The notes under the pieces were generated by a model. That model searched no databases. It was not told where the DNA came from and saw nothing but the letters and a program-made list of their open reading frames with translations. A stretch of DNA of 29,021 bases from CAYNYM01 sp049366815 (GTDB taxonomy: Bacteria; Desulfobacterota; DSM-4660; Desulfatiglandales; HGW-15): NCBI GenBank assembly GCA_049366815.1, contig JBMNCO010000053.1, positions 1 through 29,021 on the forward strand, read 5' to 3'. Positions 1-6,879 of the stretch are shown here, piece by piece. A program made the translations under genes and the position numbers. The stretch's first letter is position 1. Each line of letters begins with the position of its first letter.

Positions 1-52
1 AAAACGGGCCACCGAAACTGATGCTCACATCCTGCAAACTCAAAAGTGCCAT
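1..52 (-). CDS. ABC-F type ATPase, N-terminal 17 codons only (partial)
   Basis: Reading leftwards from an ATG at 52, the frame gives MALLSLQDVSISFGGPV and runs off the window. A short beta strand followed by 'LQDVSISFGG' directly after the start is the typical opening of an ABC ATPase domain, and the lack of any leader before it is typical of soluble ABC-F proteins (Uup/EttA type), which act on ribosomes rather than in transport. No strong Shine-Dalgarno is visible; only a weak GATTGGG lies just upstream. The Walker motifs lie outside the window, so an ordinary transporter ATPase is not excluded. Confidence 0.6.
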   Translation of the reverse strand, partial: MALLSLQDVSISFGGPF

Positions 53-165
53 ACCCAATCGCCATCACAAATGTATTTTTACGTGCATTGTTTACCAGAT
101 CCATCCTTGTCCCCGGGATCAACCTCGCCCCCGTGGACCTTCATGTTCCAAATAATCAGTCTTGT

Positions 166-239
166 CAAGCAGTGTCCGGTCAGGGTTTTGCATTTTCCTT
201 CGAACCGGCTTCTGCAAAATCCCAACCGTGCAGTGCTGT
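166..239. repeat. MITE-like inverted-repeat element, copy A
   Basis: The 26-nt arms 167-192 and 213-238 are inverted repeats of each other, matching at about 19 of 26 positions by my alignment. They share the core GTCCGGTCAGGG/GTTTTGCA (diverged in the right arm) and enclose about 20 nt. The left arm matches the left arm of a second element at 10211-10307 at about 21 of 26 positions. No transposase lies inside, so this is best described as a short non-autonomous element or a solo pair of transposon ends. It sits between the start of the ABC-F-like gene and the 3' end of the YceI gene. No target-site duplication is obvious. Confidence 0.55.
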
Positions 240-332
240 ATTATCATAAAGGAATAACGCTTATTCAAAAGTTCGGAGGTCCTGGGTCCTGGTCGGGGAC
301 AGGGGCGGGGATCTTCTGGGGATGGAACTCTT

Positions 333-364
333 TCGGCCCATCGCCTGGACAGACGACGGGCCGA
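333..364 (-). terminator. Possible hairpin terminator after the YceI gene
   Basis: TCGGCCC (333-339) and GGGCCGA (358-364) form a perfect 7-bp stem directly beyond the minus-strand stop codon at 368. The loop is 18 nt and no U-run follows in the minus-strand transcript, so it is a weak intrinsic terminator at best. Confidence 0.3.
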
Positions 365-367
365 CAT

Positions 368-964
368 CTACTTCTGTTTAAAAGCCTCCAGGGTGATAAT
401 GATATCCACGTCCTTTCCAATCACACCCATTTTGTAAAACTTTCCCGTCCCCACATTGTACTCCAGTCTGTCGACGCTGAATCGGGCCTCAAACCCTGCC
501 ACGACCTGTTTCGGGTCCAAGGGATTTTCTTTCACACCCAGAAAGGTGAAGGGCACAATCACCTCTTTGGTCACATCCTTGATGGTAAGCCTCCCCTCGA
601 TCTCAAACCGATCTTTCTCCAGGTCCCTGATCCCCGTTGTTGTGAATGCCATGACGGGATATTCCTTGACGGAGAAAAAGTCCGCCGACCGAAGGTGATT
701 GTCCCGCTGTCGGTTATTGGTATTGACACTTTTGACATCGACTTCGATATCACACCGACTCGCCGCCTTGTTTTCCTCGTCAATAATCAATGAAACCGAA
801 AAATCATCAAATTGCCCCCTGACCGTGGCAAAGGTGTGTTTGACATCAAAATATATACTGGAATGGACCCGGTCTATCCGCCACTCAGACGGCGCGCCGT
901 GGGCATCACCAAGGCAAGCAGTGAGCAGTGCAAAAGCGGCAACCAAACGAAACAGGCTTTTCAT
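368..964 (-). CDS. YceI family exported protein
   Basis: This 198-residue protein matches the YceI-like lipocalin-type fold, whose members bind polyisoprenoid or quinone-like lipids in the periplasm. The family opening 'WRIDRVHSSIYFDVKH' follows the leader directly. Later come 'FFSVKEYPVMAFTTTGI', 'EGRLTIKDVTKEV' and a C-terminal 'GKDVDIIITLEAFK', all characteristic. The start at 964 is preferred over an upstream ATG at 1051 because GGGAGGGAGAG lies just before it and a signal peptide begins there. The leader contains 'LTAC', which could be a lipobox, and 'AHGA' just before the mature domain, which could be a signal peptidase I site, so lipoprotein and soluble periplasmic forms are both possible. 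It lies about 160 nt downstream of a flavocytochrome gene on the same strand and has its own candidate promoter. Confidence 0.9.
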   Translation of the reverse strand: MKSLFRLVAAFALLTACLGDAHGAPSEWRIDRVHSSIYFDVKHTFATVRGQFDDFSVSLIIDEENKAASRCDIEVDVKSVNTNNRQRDNHLRSADFFSVKEYPVMAFTTTGIRDLEKDRFEIEGRLTIKDVTKEVIVPFTFLGVKENPLDPKQVVAGFEARFSVDRLEYNVGTGKFYKMGVIGKDVDIIITLEAFKQK

Positions 965-1036
965 ATCTCTCCCTCCCTTTCCTTCTTGGCTATGACGCCG
1001 TTCATTGCGGACTGACGGCATTGACGTCACTGAATT

Positions 1037-1066
1037 ATTATAAGGATACATGGGTGATCAAGACAA
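1037..1066 (-). promoter_or_regulatory. Candidate sigma-70 promoter for the YceI gene
   Basis: On the minus strand TTGTCT (1061-1066) is followed after 18 nt by a perfect TATAAT (1037-1042). Transcription would start near 1030 and leave a leader of about 65 nt before the ATG at 964. This would let the gene be expressed separately from the flavocytochrome gene upstream. Confidence 0.5.
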
Positions 1067-1121
1067 AACAATTTTTTCCGCCTCCGCCGACAGGGGTGAA
1101 AAGAAGCGCCCTTGGGGGTTT

Positions 1122-2474
1122 TTACAATCTGAATTCCTCAGTGTGAATTGAGCGTCTTGCGAACCCGATGGCTGTAAGTGAACGCCTGACTTGAGCCATC
1201 ATGAGGGGTGGCCCGCAGAGAAAGACCGTCGATTTCCTGTCGCAACCGTACAGCAATCTCTGCAGTTTGGGCCGATCCAATCGGCCTGTTTCCCCCTGGT
1301 GTTCCGTGTCTCTCGTGAGGATATGAATGACCCGCAGCCCCGTTAACTTTTTCTCCAGATCGAAAAATTCATCGGCATAGACGATATGTTCCCTCCTCCG
1401 GTTGCTCCAGAGCAGGGTTATCTTTCTCTTGTCCCCCCTATCGGCCATATAACGGAGCATGCTCAACATGGGGGTAATGCCGATTCCTCCGGCCAACATA
1501 ATGCATTCTTTACCTCCCCGGGAGAGCCTCTCCCCAAAAAGCCCGAAAGGGCCGTCGATGTAGGCCAGGTCCCCCGGGCGAAGACGATCGACCGTCGCGG
1601 TCCAATCACCGCTTGAATGGATGGTGAACTGCAGGTTTTCAGACCTTGTGGGGCTCGACGATAGGGTGAAGGGATGCTCTTCACTTGAGACATATTGTGA
1701 CTTGAGGGTCAGAAAGGCAAATTGTCCGGGCGCATAATCGAGATGCCTCCGGGTCCTGGGCTTGATCCTAAGGCAATAGGCCCCTGAGGCCACAGATGAA
1801 ATGTCTTCCACTACATAGCATCCTCTACGCAGGAACAGCCGTTTCATTTTCACCCACGCGTAGAGGACGGCATAGAGGCCAAGGGCACCGAACATCAGGT
1901 TGCGCGGGGGTCCGGCTTCAAAGGTGTCACTGACAAAGAGCACATGGGTACCAAGAGCGACCACGGCCAGTGCGGTGCCGAAGCGGTGCAAGAGCCACCA
2001 TCGATCAAATGCCAGGCCCAAGGCCTGCCGCCACCGGCTTGCGACGGCAACGGCCAAGATGAGTAACAGAAGCAAGGCACCCACGAGTTCGGGCCAGTAT
2101 GTGATACTGAAGGAGAGGGTCTCCCAGTCTTCCGAAGCCAGCACCAGCAGGGCATGAAGCATCACAAGGGCGCCAATAGACACGCCGAGGTGACGGTGAA
2201 GGACCAGAAGCCGGTTGAGTGAAAAAAGGCGGTCCAGAATCTTGAGGCGTGCACTCCAAACAAGTTGGAGCAGCAACAGGTACCCGGCGATCAACCCAAG
2301 GATCTTGGCGGTGCGAAGGAAAATCCTCTCCTGGCCGAACTTATATTTGATGGTGAAGGACTCATACAGGAATGGGATGGATATGACCCCACCCAGTAAT
2401 ATCAGGCCGATAACAATAAAGAGAACTCCCAGAAAAACGCGACGAAATGGGCTGTAACCCCTTGCTTGGGCCAT
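1122..2474 (-). CDS. Ferric-reductase-like transmembrane flavocytochrome
   Basis: About 450 residues. The N-terminal half has roughly six hydrophobic segments and paired histidines of the ferric-reductase-like (NOX/FRE, MsrQ) b-heme domain: 'HRHLGVSIGALVMLH' and 'HRFGTALAVVALGTH'. The C-terminal half is a ferredoxin-NADP reductase module with FAD motif 'HPFTLSSSP', 'GPFGLFG', the nucleotide-binding 'LAGGIGITPMLSMLR' and 'FLCGPPLMMAQVRRSL' near the end. It should pass electrons from NAD(P)H through FAD to membrane heme and then to an acceptor that cannot be read from sequence. The start at 2474 is chosen because GGAGAG precedes it by about 8 nt; an ATG 15 nt earlier overlaps that site. The YceI gene follows on the same strand. 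Confidence 0.88.
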   Translation of the reverse strand: MAQARGYSPFRRVFLGVLFIVIGLILLGGVISIPFLYESFTIKYKFGQERIFLRTAKILGLIAGYLLLLQLVWSARLKILDRLFSLNRLLVLHRHLGVSIGALVMLHALLVLASEDWETLSFSITYWPELVGALLLLLILAVAVASRWRQALGLAFDRWWLLHRFGTALAVVALGTHVLFVSDTFEAGPPRNLMFGALGLYAVLYAWVKMKRLFLRRGCYVVEDISSVASGAYCLRIKPRTRRHLDYAPGQFAFLTLKSQYVSSEEHPFTLSSSPTRSENLQFTIHSSGDWTATVDRLRPGDLAYIDGPFGLFGERLSRGGKECIMLAGGIGITPMLSMLRYMADRGDKRKITLLWSNRRREHIVYADEFFDLEKKLTGLRVIHILTRDTEHQGETGRLDRPKLQRLLYGCDRKSTVFLCGPPLMMAQVRRSLTAIGFARRSIHTEEFRL

Positions 2475-2599
2475 AGTCTTTCTCTCCATTCACATAAAAG
2501 GGACACCTCTTTTGAAGGGACTCGGAAAAACCTGCGAGGGCCGTCCTCCATACTCCTCCAGTTGCGCCGGGAGTGACGGTATAGGCTGTAGGCTGAAGG

Positions 2600-2839
2600 C
2601 TATGAGTATCCGAACCCTTCGCTATCCGCGCATTGATCGAGACTGAGAACCGCCGCTCCCGTTTCTACCATGGCGTCAACGATGAGGGATGTATCTTCGC
2701 AGATGTGGGGACAACAGGGGACCTCCAGTGCCCCGGTGAGCCGACGCAACAGAGGCGACACAAGCTCCCGGAACATCGAGGGACAGATCATTGCGGATGG
2801 CCGTATAAGACATCTTATTCCCCACGTGGAAGGGTTCAT
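2600..2839 (-). pseudogene. Fragment of a uroporphyrinogen decarboxylase / corrinoid methyltransferase family gene
   Basis: An open stretch of 79 codons encodes 'ICPSMFRELVSPLLRRL' followed by 'HICEDTSLIVDAMVETG' and 'AAVLSLDQCAD'. These correspond in order and spacing to the URO-D family core: 'ISPEMFREFVLPYLKRL', then 'HICGxTxxILDxMxETGAD', then 'LSxDxxxD'. Full proteins of the family have about 340 residues, so most of the gene is missing on both sides. In the usual 'HICG' motif the Gly is replaced by Glu, also consistent with decay. It lies between the flavocytochrome gene and the DUF362 gene with no recognisable ribosome site. I read it as a gene remnant; the match is from memory of the family pattern, not from a search. 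Confidence 0.55.
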
Positions 2840-2863
2840 GGAAAATCCAATCGGGCACTCAGG

Positions 2864-4048
2864 TCAAAATTTCTCCAATACCCACTGCAGTCTTCCGGGT
2901 TTCAGGCGAATGGCCGCCTCCGGGCAGATCTCCATGCAGCAATAGCAGCGGATGCATTTCTCGTAATCATATCGAGGTATTCGACCGTTATTTTCCGCCC
3001 GCCCAATGGCCTTTCCAGGGCATATGGTCATGCATTGGTAACAGAGACTGCACAAGTCGCCGGAAGGAACGGGTCTTTCCACGAAGAGGTTCTTGAAAAA
3101 GGTGGTGTTTAAAGGCCATCGGCCCATATCAAAGCGGTTTTTCGACTTACTCGGGACAAAATCTCTGACATCAAAATCCTCATATTTTTGACCTGTAATG
3201 GAAATTCTTTCAAGTAATGTCTCACCCAATCCCCGCTTTGCACCCAGAACGAGGGTGGGGACTTTGCGGGGATTGAGCCCCAGCAGGTCGACCGCCACGG
3301 CATCAACGGCAAGGGCATCCTGTCCCAGGATCATCGCACCGATTTTTCTGGGTTGCCCTTTTCTCCCCGGACCCTCTCCCTCCATCCCAAGAATAGCGTC
3401 CATGATGTGGATGAAGGTTTTCGGCCTTTCAAACCCCCGCAGGAGCGCTTCATAGAGATCCAGGAGAAACCCGGAAAAGGCCTCACTTGTGGGGGCCTTT
3501 ACATGCCACTTGGACTTGTCGAGCCCGTGGATAAGACCGAAGAGGTTTTTGACGGCCCCGGTCATGTAAGTCAGACTATGGGTCTTGAACTTGGGGAGGT
3601 TGACCACCGTGTCGGCGTCAAACAGGGCGTTTGCCAGCTCAAACCTCCGGTAACCCTTGCCCCCTTCATGGAAAAGGACTGAAGTTTTCCTTGTGTCCGC
3701 AACCTCGCACCCTTCTTCCCGTAGGATCCGGTCATATCCCGCCTTCTCCAACACCTTTCCAAGGTGCTGAACGGCCGGTGATTCCACCAAAATCGGTTTC
3801 CCGCCCTCTTCACAGACGACCTGCAGCACGGCCCGGAAAAATTCCGGGTGGGTCACAACGGCGGTTTCCGGTGCATGCGCGCTCAGGAGGTTGGGTTTGA
3901 TCAGTACCCTTTTGTCCTTAAACACGGCGGGCTCAACTCCAATCCCATGGAGCCCGGATCTTAAACACTCTTTGAGGGATCGGGGCTCATAGGTCTCACA
4001 TCGGAGGAGAGAAATTTTCGTCTGCGATGGCCGTAGGGTGTCTGTCAT
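2864..4048 (-). CDS. DUF362 domain protein with C-terminal double [4Fe-4S] ferredoxin
   Basis: This 394-residue protein has an N-terminal DUF362 domain (about residues 12-300; 'KRVLIKPNLLS', 'THPEFFRAV', 'VNLPKFKTHSLTYMTGAVKNLFG', the last shown only as landmarks). A ferredoxin tail follows with two CxxCxxCxxxCP motifs: Cys333/336/339/343 and Cys365/368/371/375, with an extra Cys370. DUF362-ferredoxin proteins are common in strict anaerobes and are thought to take part in iron-sulfur electron transfer; the substrate is not known. It is the last gene of a four-gene operon, 12 nt after the scaffold-protein gene. No Shine-Dalgarno is visible before its ATG, so translation probably depends on coupling with the gene before it. 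Confidence 0.9.
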   Translation of the reverse strand: MTDTLRPSQTKISLLRCETYEPRSLKECLRSGLHGIGVEPAVFKDKRVLIKPNLLSAHAPETAVVTHPEFFRAVLQVVCEEGGKPILVESPAVQHLGKVLEKAGYDRILREEGCEVADTRKTSVLFHEGGKGYRRFELANALFDADTVVNLPKFKTHSLTYMTGAVKNLFGLIHGLDKSKWHVKAPTSEAFSGFLLDLYEALLRGFERPKTFIHIMDAILGMEGEGPGRKGQPRKIGAMILGQDALAVDAVAVDLLGLNPRKVPTLVLGAKRGLGETLLERISITGQKYEDFDVRDFVPSKSKNRFDMGRWPLNTTFFKNLFVERPVPSGDLCSLCYQCMTICPGKAIGRAENNGRIPRYDYEKCIRCYCCMEICPEAAIRLKPGRLQWVLEKF

Positions 4049-4060
4049 GACGGAAGATGC

Positions 4061-4453
4061 CTAATCAGTTGTTTTTATCTTTGACAAGGCCCGATAAAAG
4101 GCGCCCACCGCCAGTTCAGCGCAATGCGTGCTGTCCGCCGGCAGGGTCTTGAGAAAATCAATAACATCCTGGGGCGTAATTTCCCATGCCTCCTCCAGGG
4201 TCTTTCCTTCGGCCAGCTCCGCCACCGTGTTGGCGCATGCATTGGTGTTCATGCAGCCCTGGGCGCGGAATGAAACGGACGTAATGCGGCCCCCTTCGGT
4301 CATCAGGAACATCTCCACCCTATCCCCGCACACTCCGACATTGTCGCCGTATCCATGAGGGTTTACAATCGTCTCCTGCCTGTCCGCCCGAAAGGCCATC
4401 TCCAAATAGTTACGAGAATGATCCTGCCAGAAATCAAACTTTTTTTTGTCCAT
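4061..4453 (-). CDS. IscU/NifU N-terminal-like iron-sulfur cluster scaffold protein
   Basis: This 130-residue protein corresponds to the NifU_N/IscU domain. It carries the three ligand cysteines in the expected order, Cys42 (in 'VCGDRVEMF'), Cys67 (in 'QGCMNT') and Cys111 preceded by His110, plus Asp44. An additional Cys73 is present. IscU-type scaffolds assemble [2Fe-2S] or [4Fe-4S] clusters from cysteine-desulfurase sulfur. The ATG at 4453 is chosen because GGAAAGGGGAG lies just upstream; an earlier ATG would overlap the NfeD-like gene by 44 nt. It stands between the NfeD-like and DUF362 genes, far from any IscS or IscR in this window, so a dedicated role in loading the two clusters of the DUF362 protein is an attractive inference. 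Confidence 0.88.
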   Translation of the reverse strand: MDKKKFDFWQDHSRNYLEMAFRADRQETIVNPHGYGDNVGVCGDRVEMFLMTEGGRITSVSFRAQGCMNTNACANTVAELAEGKTLEEAWEITPQDVIDFLKTLPADSTHCAELAVGAFYRALSKIKTTD

Positions 4454-4472
4454 ATCAATCGGCTCCCCTTTC

Positions 4473-4874
4473 CTACTTATCGCGCTCGACACGGAGGGTA
4501 AGTCCACGGATATCACTAACCTTCACGGCCTCCCCCCTTTCAACAGGAACGTCCCCGTCTCTTATCTCGGCATGCCATAACTCACCTCGAACCCGCACGT
4601 ATCCTGAGGGGCTCAACCTTTGTTCCGCTATTCCTCTCTGTCCAATCATGTCATCGCCCTTCTCCTCGCCTCGCGAATCGTAGGCCCGCCAGACAAAAGG
4701 GAAAAAAATCACTTCCTTGGCGATCCAAACACAGACAATCGTCCAAAAGAGCCAGGCCGGCAGGGTCACCCATCGCTGGAGTAAGACAAGGATCAGTATC
4801 ACCAGAACTATTCCCGGTATCTGGAGCAGGGAGTATTTCAGGACGACGCGAGCCGAAACGCCGGGCCTTTTCAT
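4473..4874 (-). CDS. NfeD-like membrane protein
   Basis: This 133-residue protein has two closely spaced hydrophobic segments (about residues 14-31 and 36-57) followed by a small beta-rich domain with 'GQRGIAEQRLSPSGYVRVRGELWHAEI'-type spacing (landmarks: 'IGQRGIAE', 'GYVRVRGELWHA'). That is the OB-fold domain of NfeD C-terminal (NfeDC) proteins. NfeD proteins usually pair with SPFH/stomatin-like proteins in membrane quality control; no such partner is in this window. The ATG overlaps the TGA of the amidohydrolase gene by 4 nt (ATGA), a sign of translational coupling. Confidence 0.85.
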   Translation of the reverse strand: MKRPGVSARVVLKYSLLQIPGIVLVILILVLLQRWVTLPAWLFWTIVCVWIAKEVIFFPFVWRAYDSRGEEKGDDMIGQRGIAEQRLSPSGYVRVRGELWHAEIRDGDVPVERGEAVKVSDIRGLTLRVERDK

Positions 4875-5686
4875 TTCTCATCACCCTTGACCCTTTGCAG
4901 GTCCAGCAGTCCTGCGGCATTTTTGCCGGCGATTTTCTCTTTGGCCGCATCCTTTAAAAAAGACAGCGAAAAAAGAAAATCGAGATCCCTGTCCTGACTC
5001 CCCCAGGGCGTATCTGATCCGTATAAAAAACGCTCAATGGGGTGTTTTTGAACGAACCGTCTGAAGACACTTTGGGGCATCTTTCTCAGTACAAAAGAGG
5101 TGTCCAGGTAAACGTCCTTTCCCAGAAGATATTGCTCCGTCTCTTCATACATATCCTCTCCGCCCATGTGGGCGGCGACAACCTTCAATCCCGGAAAGTC
5201 CCTGTGTACTTTCGAAAGCCTCTCCGGTGTGGCGTGTACGGTATCCGGCAGCCCACGGTCCACACCTGAGTGAAAAAGGATCAGCATCTCCGCTGCCTGT
5301 GCAGCCTCGTAAAAAGGAAACATCCTTTTTTCATCTACATAAAATCCCTGAAAATCCGGATGCACTTTGAATCCCTTAAATCCTCTTGACTTCAGATCGA
5401 GCATTTCGTCAAGCCCGGGCATGGCATCCGGGTGCATGGCGGCCAGGGGGTGAATTCCCGGTTCACGAACGGCCACAAGCCAGCGGTTAATGGTCTTGAC
5501 CTGTGAGGCCCTCGTCGCCACGCCGCATATTACGGCCCTTTCAACAGAGGCCCGGGCCATGGACCGCTTCAATCCCGCCAGCGTACCGTCAGCGTAAGTT
5601 TTGATTCCAGCTCGCTCACGGATGGTTAAGAGGGTCTTCTCGGCAAGTTCATCAGGGTAAATATGGGCATGGAAGTCTATGATCAT
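4871..5686 (-). CDS. Amidohydrolase family (amidohydrolase 2) metal-dependent hydrolase
   Basis: This 271-residue TIM-barrel protein begins MIIDFHAHIYP, so the metal-binding His6 and His8 lie almost at the N-terminus. Further family landmarks are 'LILFHSGVDRG', 'KVVAAHMGGED' and 'FLYGSDTPWG', the last supplying the catalytic Asp. Relatives (amidohydro_2/ACMSD-like) hydrolyse or decarboxylate varied small molecules; the substrate cannot be read here. It is the first gene of the operon. No Shine-Dalgarno precedes the ATG, while a perfect TATAAT ends six nucleotides before it, so the transcript is probably leaderless. A later start is impossible without losing the HxH motif. Confidence 0.9.
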   Translation of the reverse strand: MIIDFHAHIYPDELAEKTLLTIRERAGIKTYADGTLAGLKRSMARASVERAVICGVATRASQVKTINRWLVAVREPGIHPLAAMHPDAMPGLDEMLDLKSRGFKGFKVHPDFQGFYVDEKRMFPFYEAAQAAEMLILFHSGVDRGLPDTVHATPERLSKVHRDFPGLKVVAAHMGGEDMYEETEQYLLGKDVYLDTSFVLRKMPQSVFRRFVQKHPIERFLYGSDTPWGSQDRDLDFLFSLSFLKDAAKEKIAGKNAAGLLDLQRVKGDEK

Positions 5687-5692
5687 GGTGGC

Positions 5693-5720
5693 ATTATAGC
5701 CGTATCGACCAGAAGGGCAA
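5693..5720 (-). promoter_or_regulatory. Sigma-70-like promoter giving a leaderless mRNA
   Basis: On the minus strand TTGCCC (5715-5720) is followed after 16 nt by TATAAT (5693-5698). Six nucleotides (GCCACC) separate the -10 box from the ATG at 5686, so the predicted +1 falls on or beside the A of the start codon. Confidence 0.55.
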
Positions 5721-5886
5721 GACGGAAATCATCCACTCAATTCCTGAAGTCGGACTTTCTTTGCATCACGCTATTGCAGCAGGAAAAAGGGGGGAATGCC
5801 TTCCTTATGGCTTCAGCGTATTGACCCAGATGAAGGGAATCACGAATCGATTCAGCGCTGACGGCCTACGACACCCGGAAGATGGG

Positions 5887-6684
5887 CTACTTTATTCTCT
5901 TTAGAATGTGGTTTACACGGAGCCTTTCCCACAATTTCTTGATAATGAGGGTCAGCGCCTGTTCTTCCTCGAGGTCTTCCCTTCCAGCCAATGCCCTGCA
6001 GGATGCCCAGAGATTCTGGTTTCCCGATGAAAGTCCGAACCGGTCCCTGATGTAATTTCCCAAGGTCTCCACCAGTCGGATCAGAGAGCCTTCACCAAGG
6101 TGTGCGATTTCAGAGCGTTCTCTCAATGGGAGCTTCATCATGAGCATCTCGACCGCCGCCTCGACGCTCATAGGGAGTTCAGGCAGGGGCAATCGCCGGT
6201 CCTGTATGTGGGCTTCAATGTTGTGCAGATAATAGGTCGTCTTCAGGAGATGCCGCGTCTTTTCGTATATTCCAGAGTCCAGGCTGGCGCGCGGCCCGGC
6301 GATATTGAGCGCCTGGATCCGGTTCCTATAAATCCAATCGAGGATACGCCTGGCGGCCTCGATCGCGCCGATCATCCGAAGGTCAACGTGGATGAAAGGG
6401 CGATCATGCCCCAAGGCCAGTTCCCTGGTCAGGGCGGAGCCCCCGGTCAGTTTTCCGCAAGATATGATGAGAGTACCGTCTGAATCCAGAATATTTCTTT
6501 CTGTTCGTTCGGAATAGCTTTCCCCGGGAGTCTCTTTCAGTCTGTATTTTTCCGAGATAACCCCGTCTTCAGCCAGACGCCCCTTCGGCACCCAACCCCC
6601 ATGCGGGATACCCAGTTCCATGGCCACATCCAGGGCGGCCCGGTCCACCCCTGTCTGACCCCCGGAGATAATCTTGTTAACCAT
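5887..6684 (-). CDS. SLOG-fold 'putative molybdenum carrier' protein with C-terminal helical domain
   Basis: This 265-residue protein starts with 'KIISGGQTGVDRAALD', the signature of the putative molybdenum-carrier (MoCo carrier) family, a Rossmann-like SLOG relative. 'HGGWVPKGRLAEDG', 'SERTERNILDSDGTLII' and 'TGGSALTRELA' follow in the usual order to about residue 150. From about residue 165 a second domain begins ('LPMSVEAAVEMLMMKLPL', 'LGNYIRDRFGLSSGN', 'LIIKKLWERLR'), resembling the small helical DUF6794-like domain. A role in molybdenum or cofactor binding is known only by family name; SLOG proteins can also bind nucleotide signals. It has GAGAGAAG before its ATG and stands alone, with no molybdopterin genes nearby. 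Confidence 0.85.
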   Translation of the reverse strand: MVNKIISGGQTGVDRAALDVAMELGIPHGGWVPKGRLAEDGVISEKYRLKETPGESYSERTERNILDSDGTLIISCGKLTGGSALTRELALGHDRPFIHVDLRMIGAIEAARRILDWIYRNRIQALNIAGPRASLDSGIYEKTRHLLKTTYYLHNIEAHIQDRRLPLPELPMSVEAAVEMLMMKLPLRERSEIAHLGEGSLIRLVETLGNYIRDRFGLSSGNQNLWASCRALAGREDLEEEQALTLIIKKLWERLRVNHILKRIK

Positions 6685-6818
6685 GTTCTTCTCTCATAAG
6701 CGTCGGCCTGAACCGTAAAAAATCCTCGACTGTTCATGATGGGCGGTTTATCTTACTTGCTTATGGGATTTTCGGCCGGTGCCGTCGAATAGGTCAGGAG
6801 GACCCGAGCCGAATAAAT

Positions 6819-6850
6819 ACCTCCACATGTGGAGGTTGGTTTCGGAAACC
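6819..6850. promoter_or_regulatory. Two adjacent palindromes upstream of the nitroreductase gene
   Basis: ACCTCCACATGTGGAGGT (6819-6836) is a perfect 18-bp palindrome. One nucleotide further, GGTTTCGGAAACC (6838-6850) is an odd-length perfect palindrome. Both lie 30-61 nt before the nitroreductase ATG at 6880. This arrangement suits a dimeric repressor or activator operator; it could also fold as tandem RNA hairpins in the leader. Confidence 0.55.
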
Positions 6851-6879
6851 TGAATTCCAAAGTTACAGGGAGATGAGCT

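Noticed and set aside
71..793. 240-codon plus-strand frame across the 5' element and the YceI gene
   Set aside because: It runs opposite the YceI coding sequence and through the inverted-repeat element, with no ribosome site.
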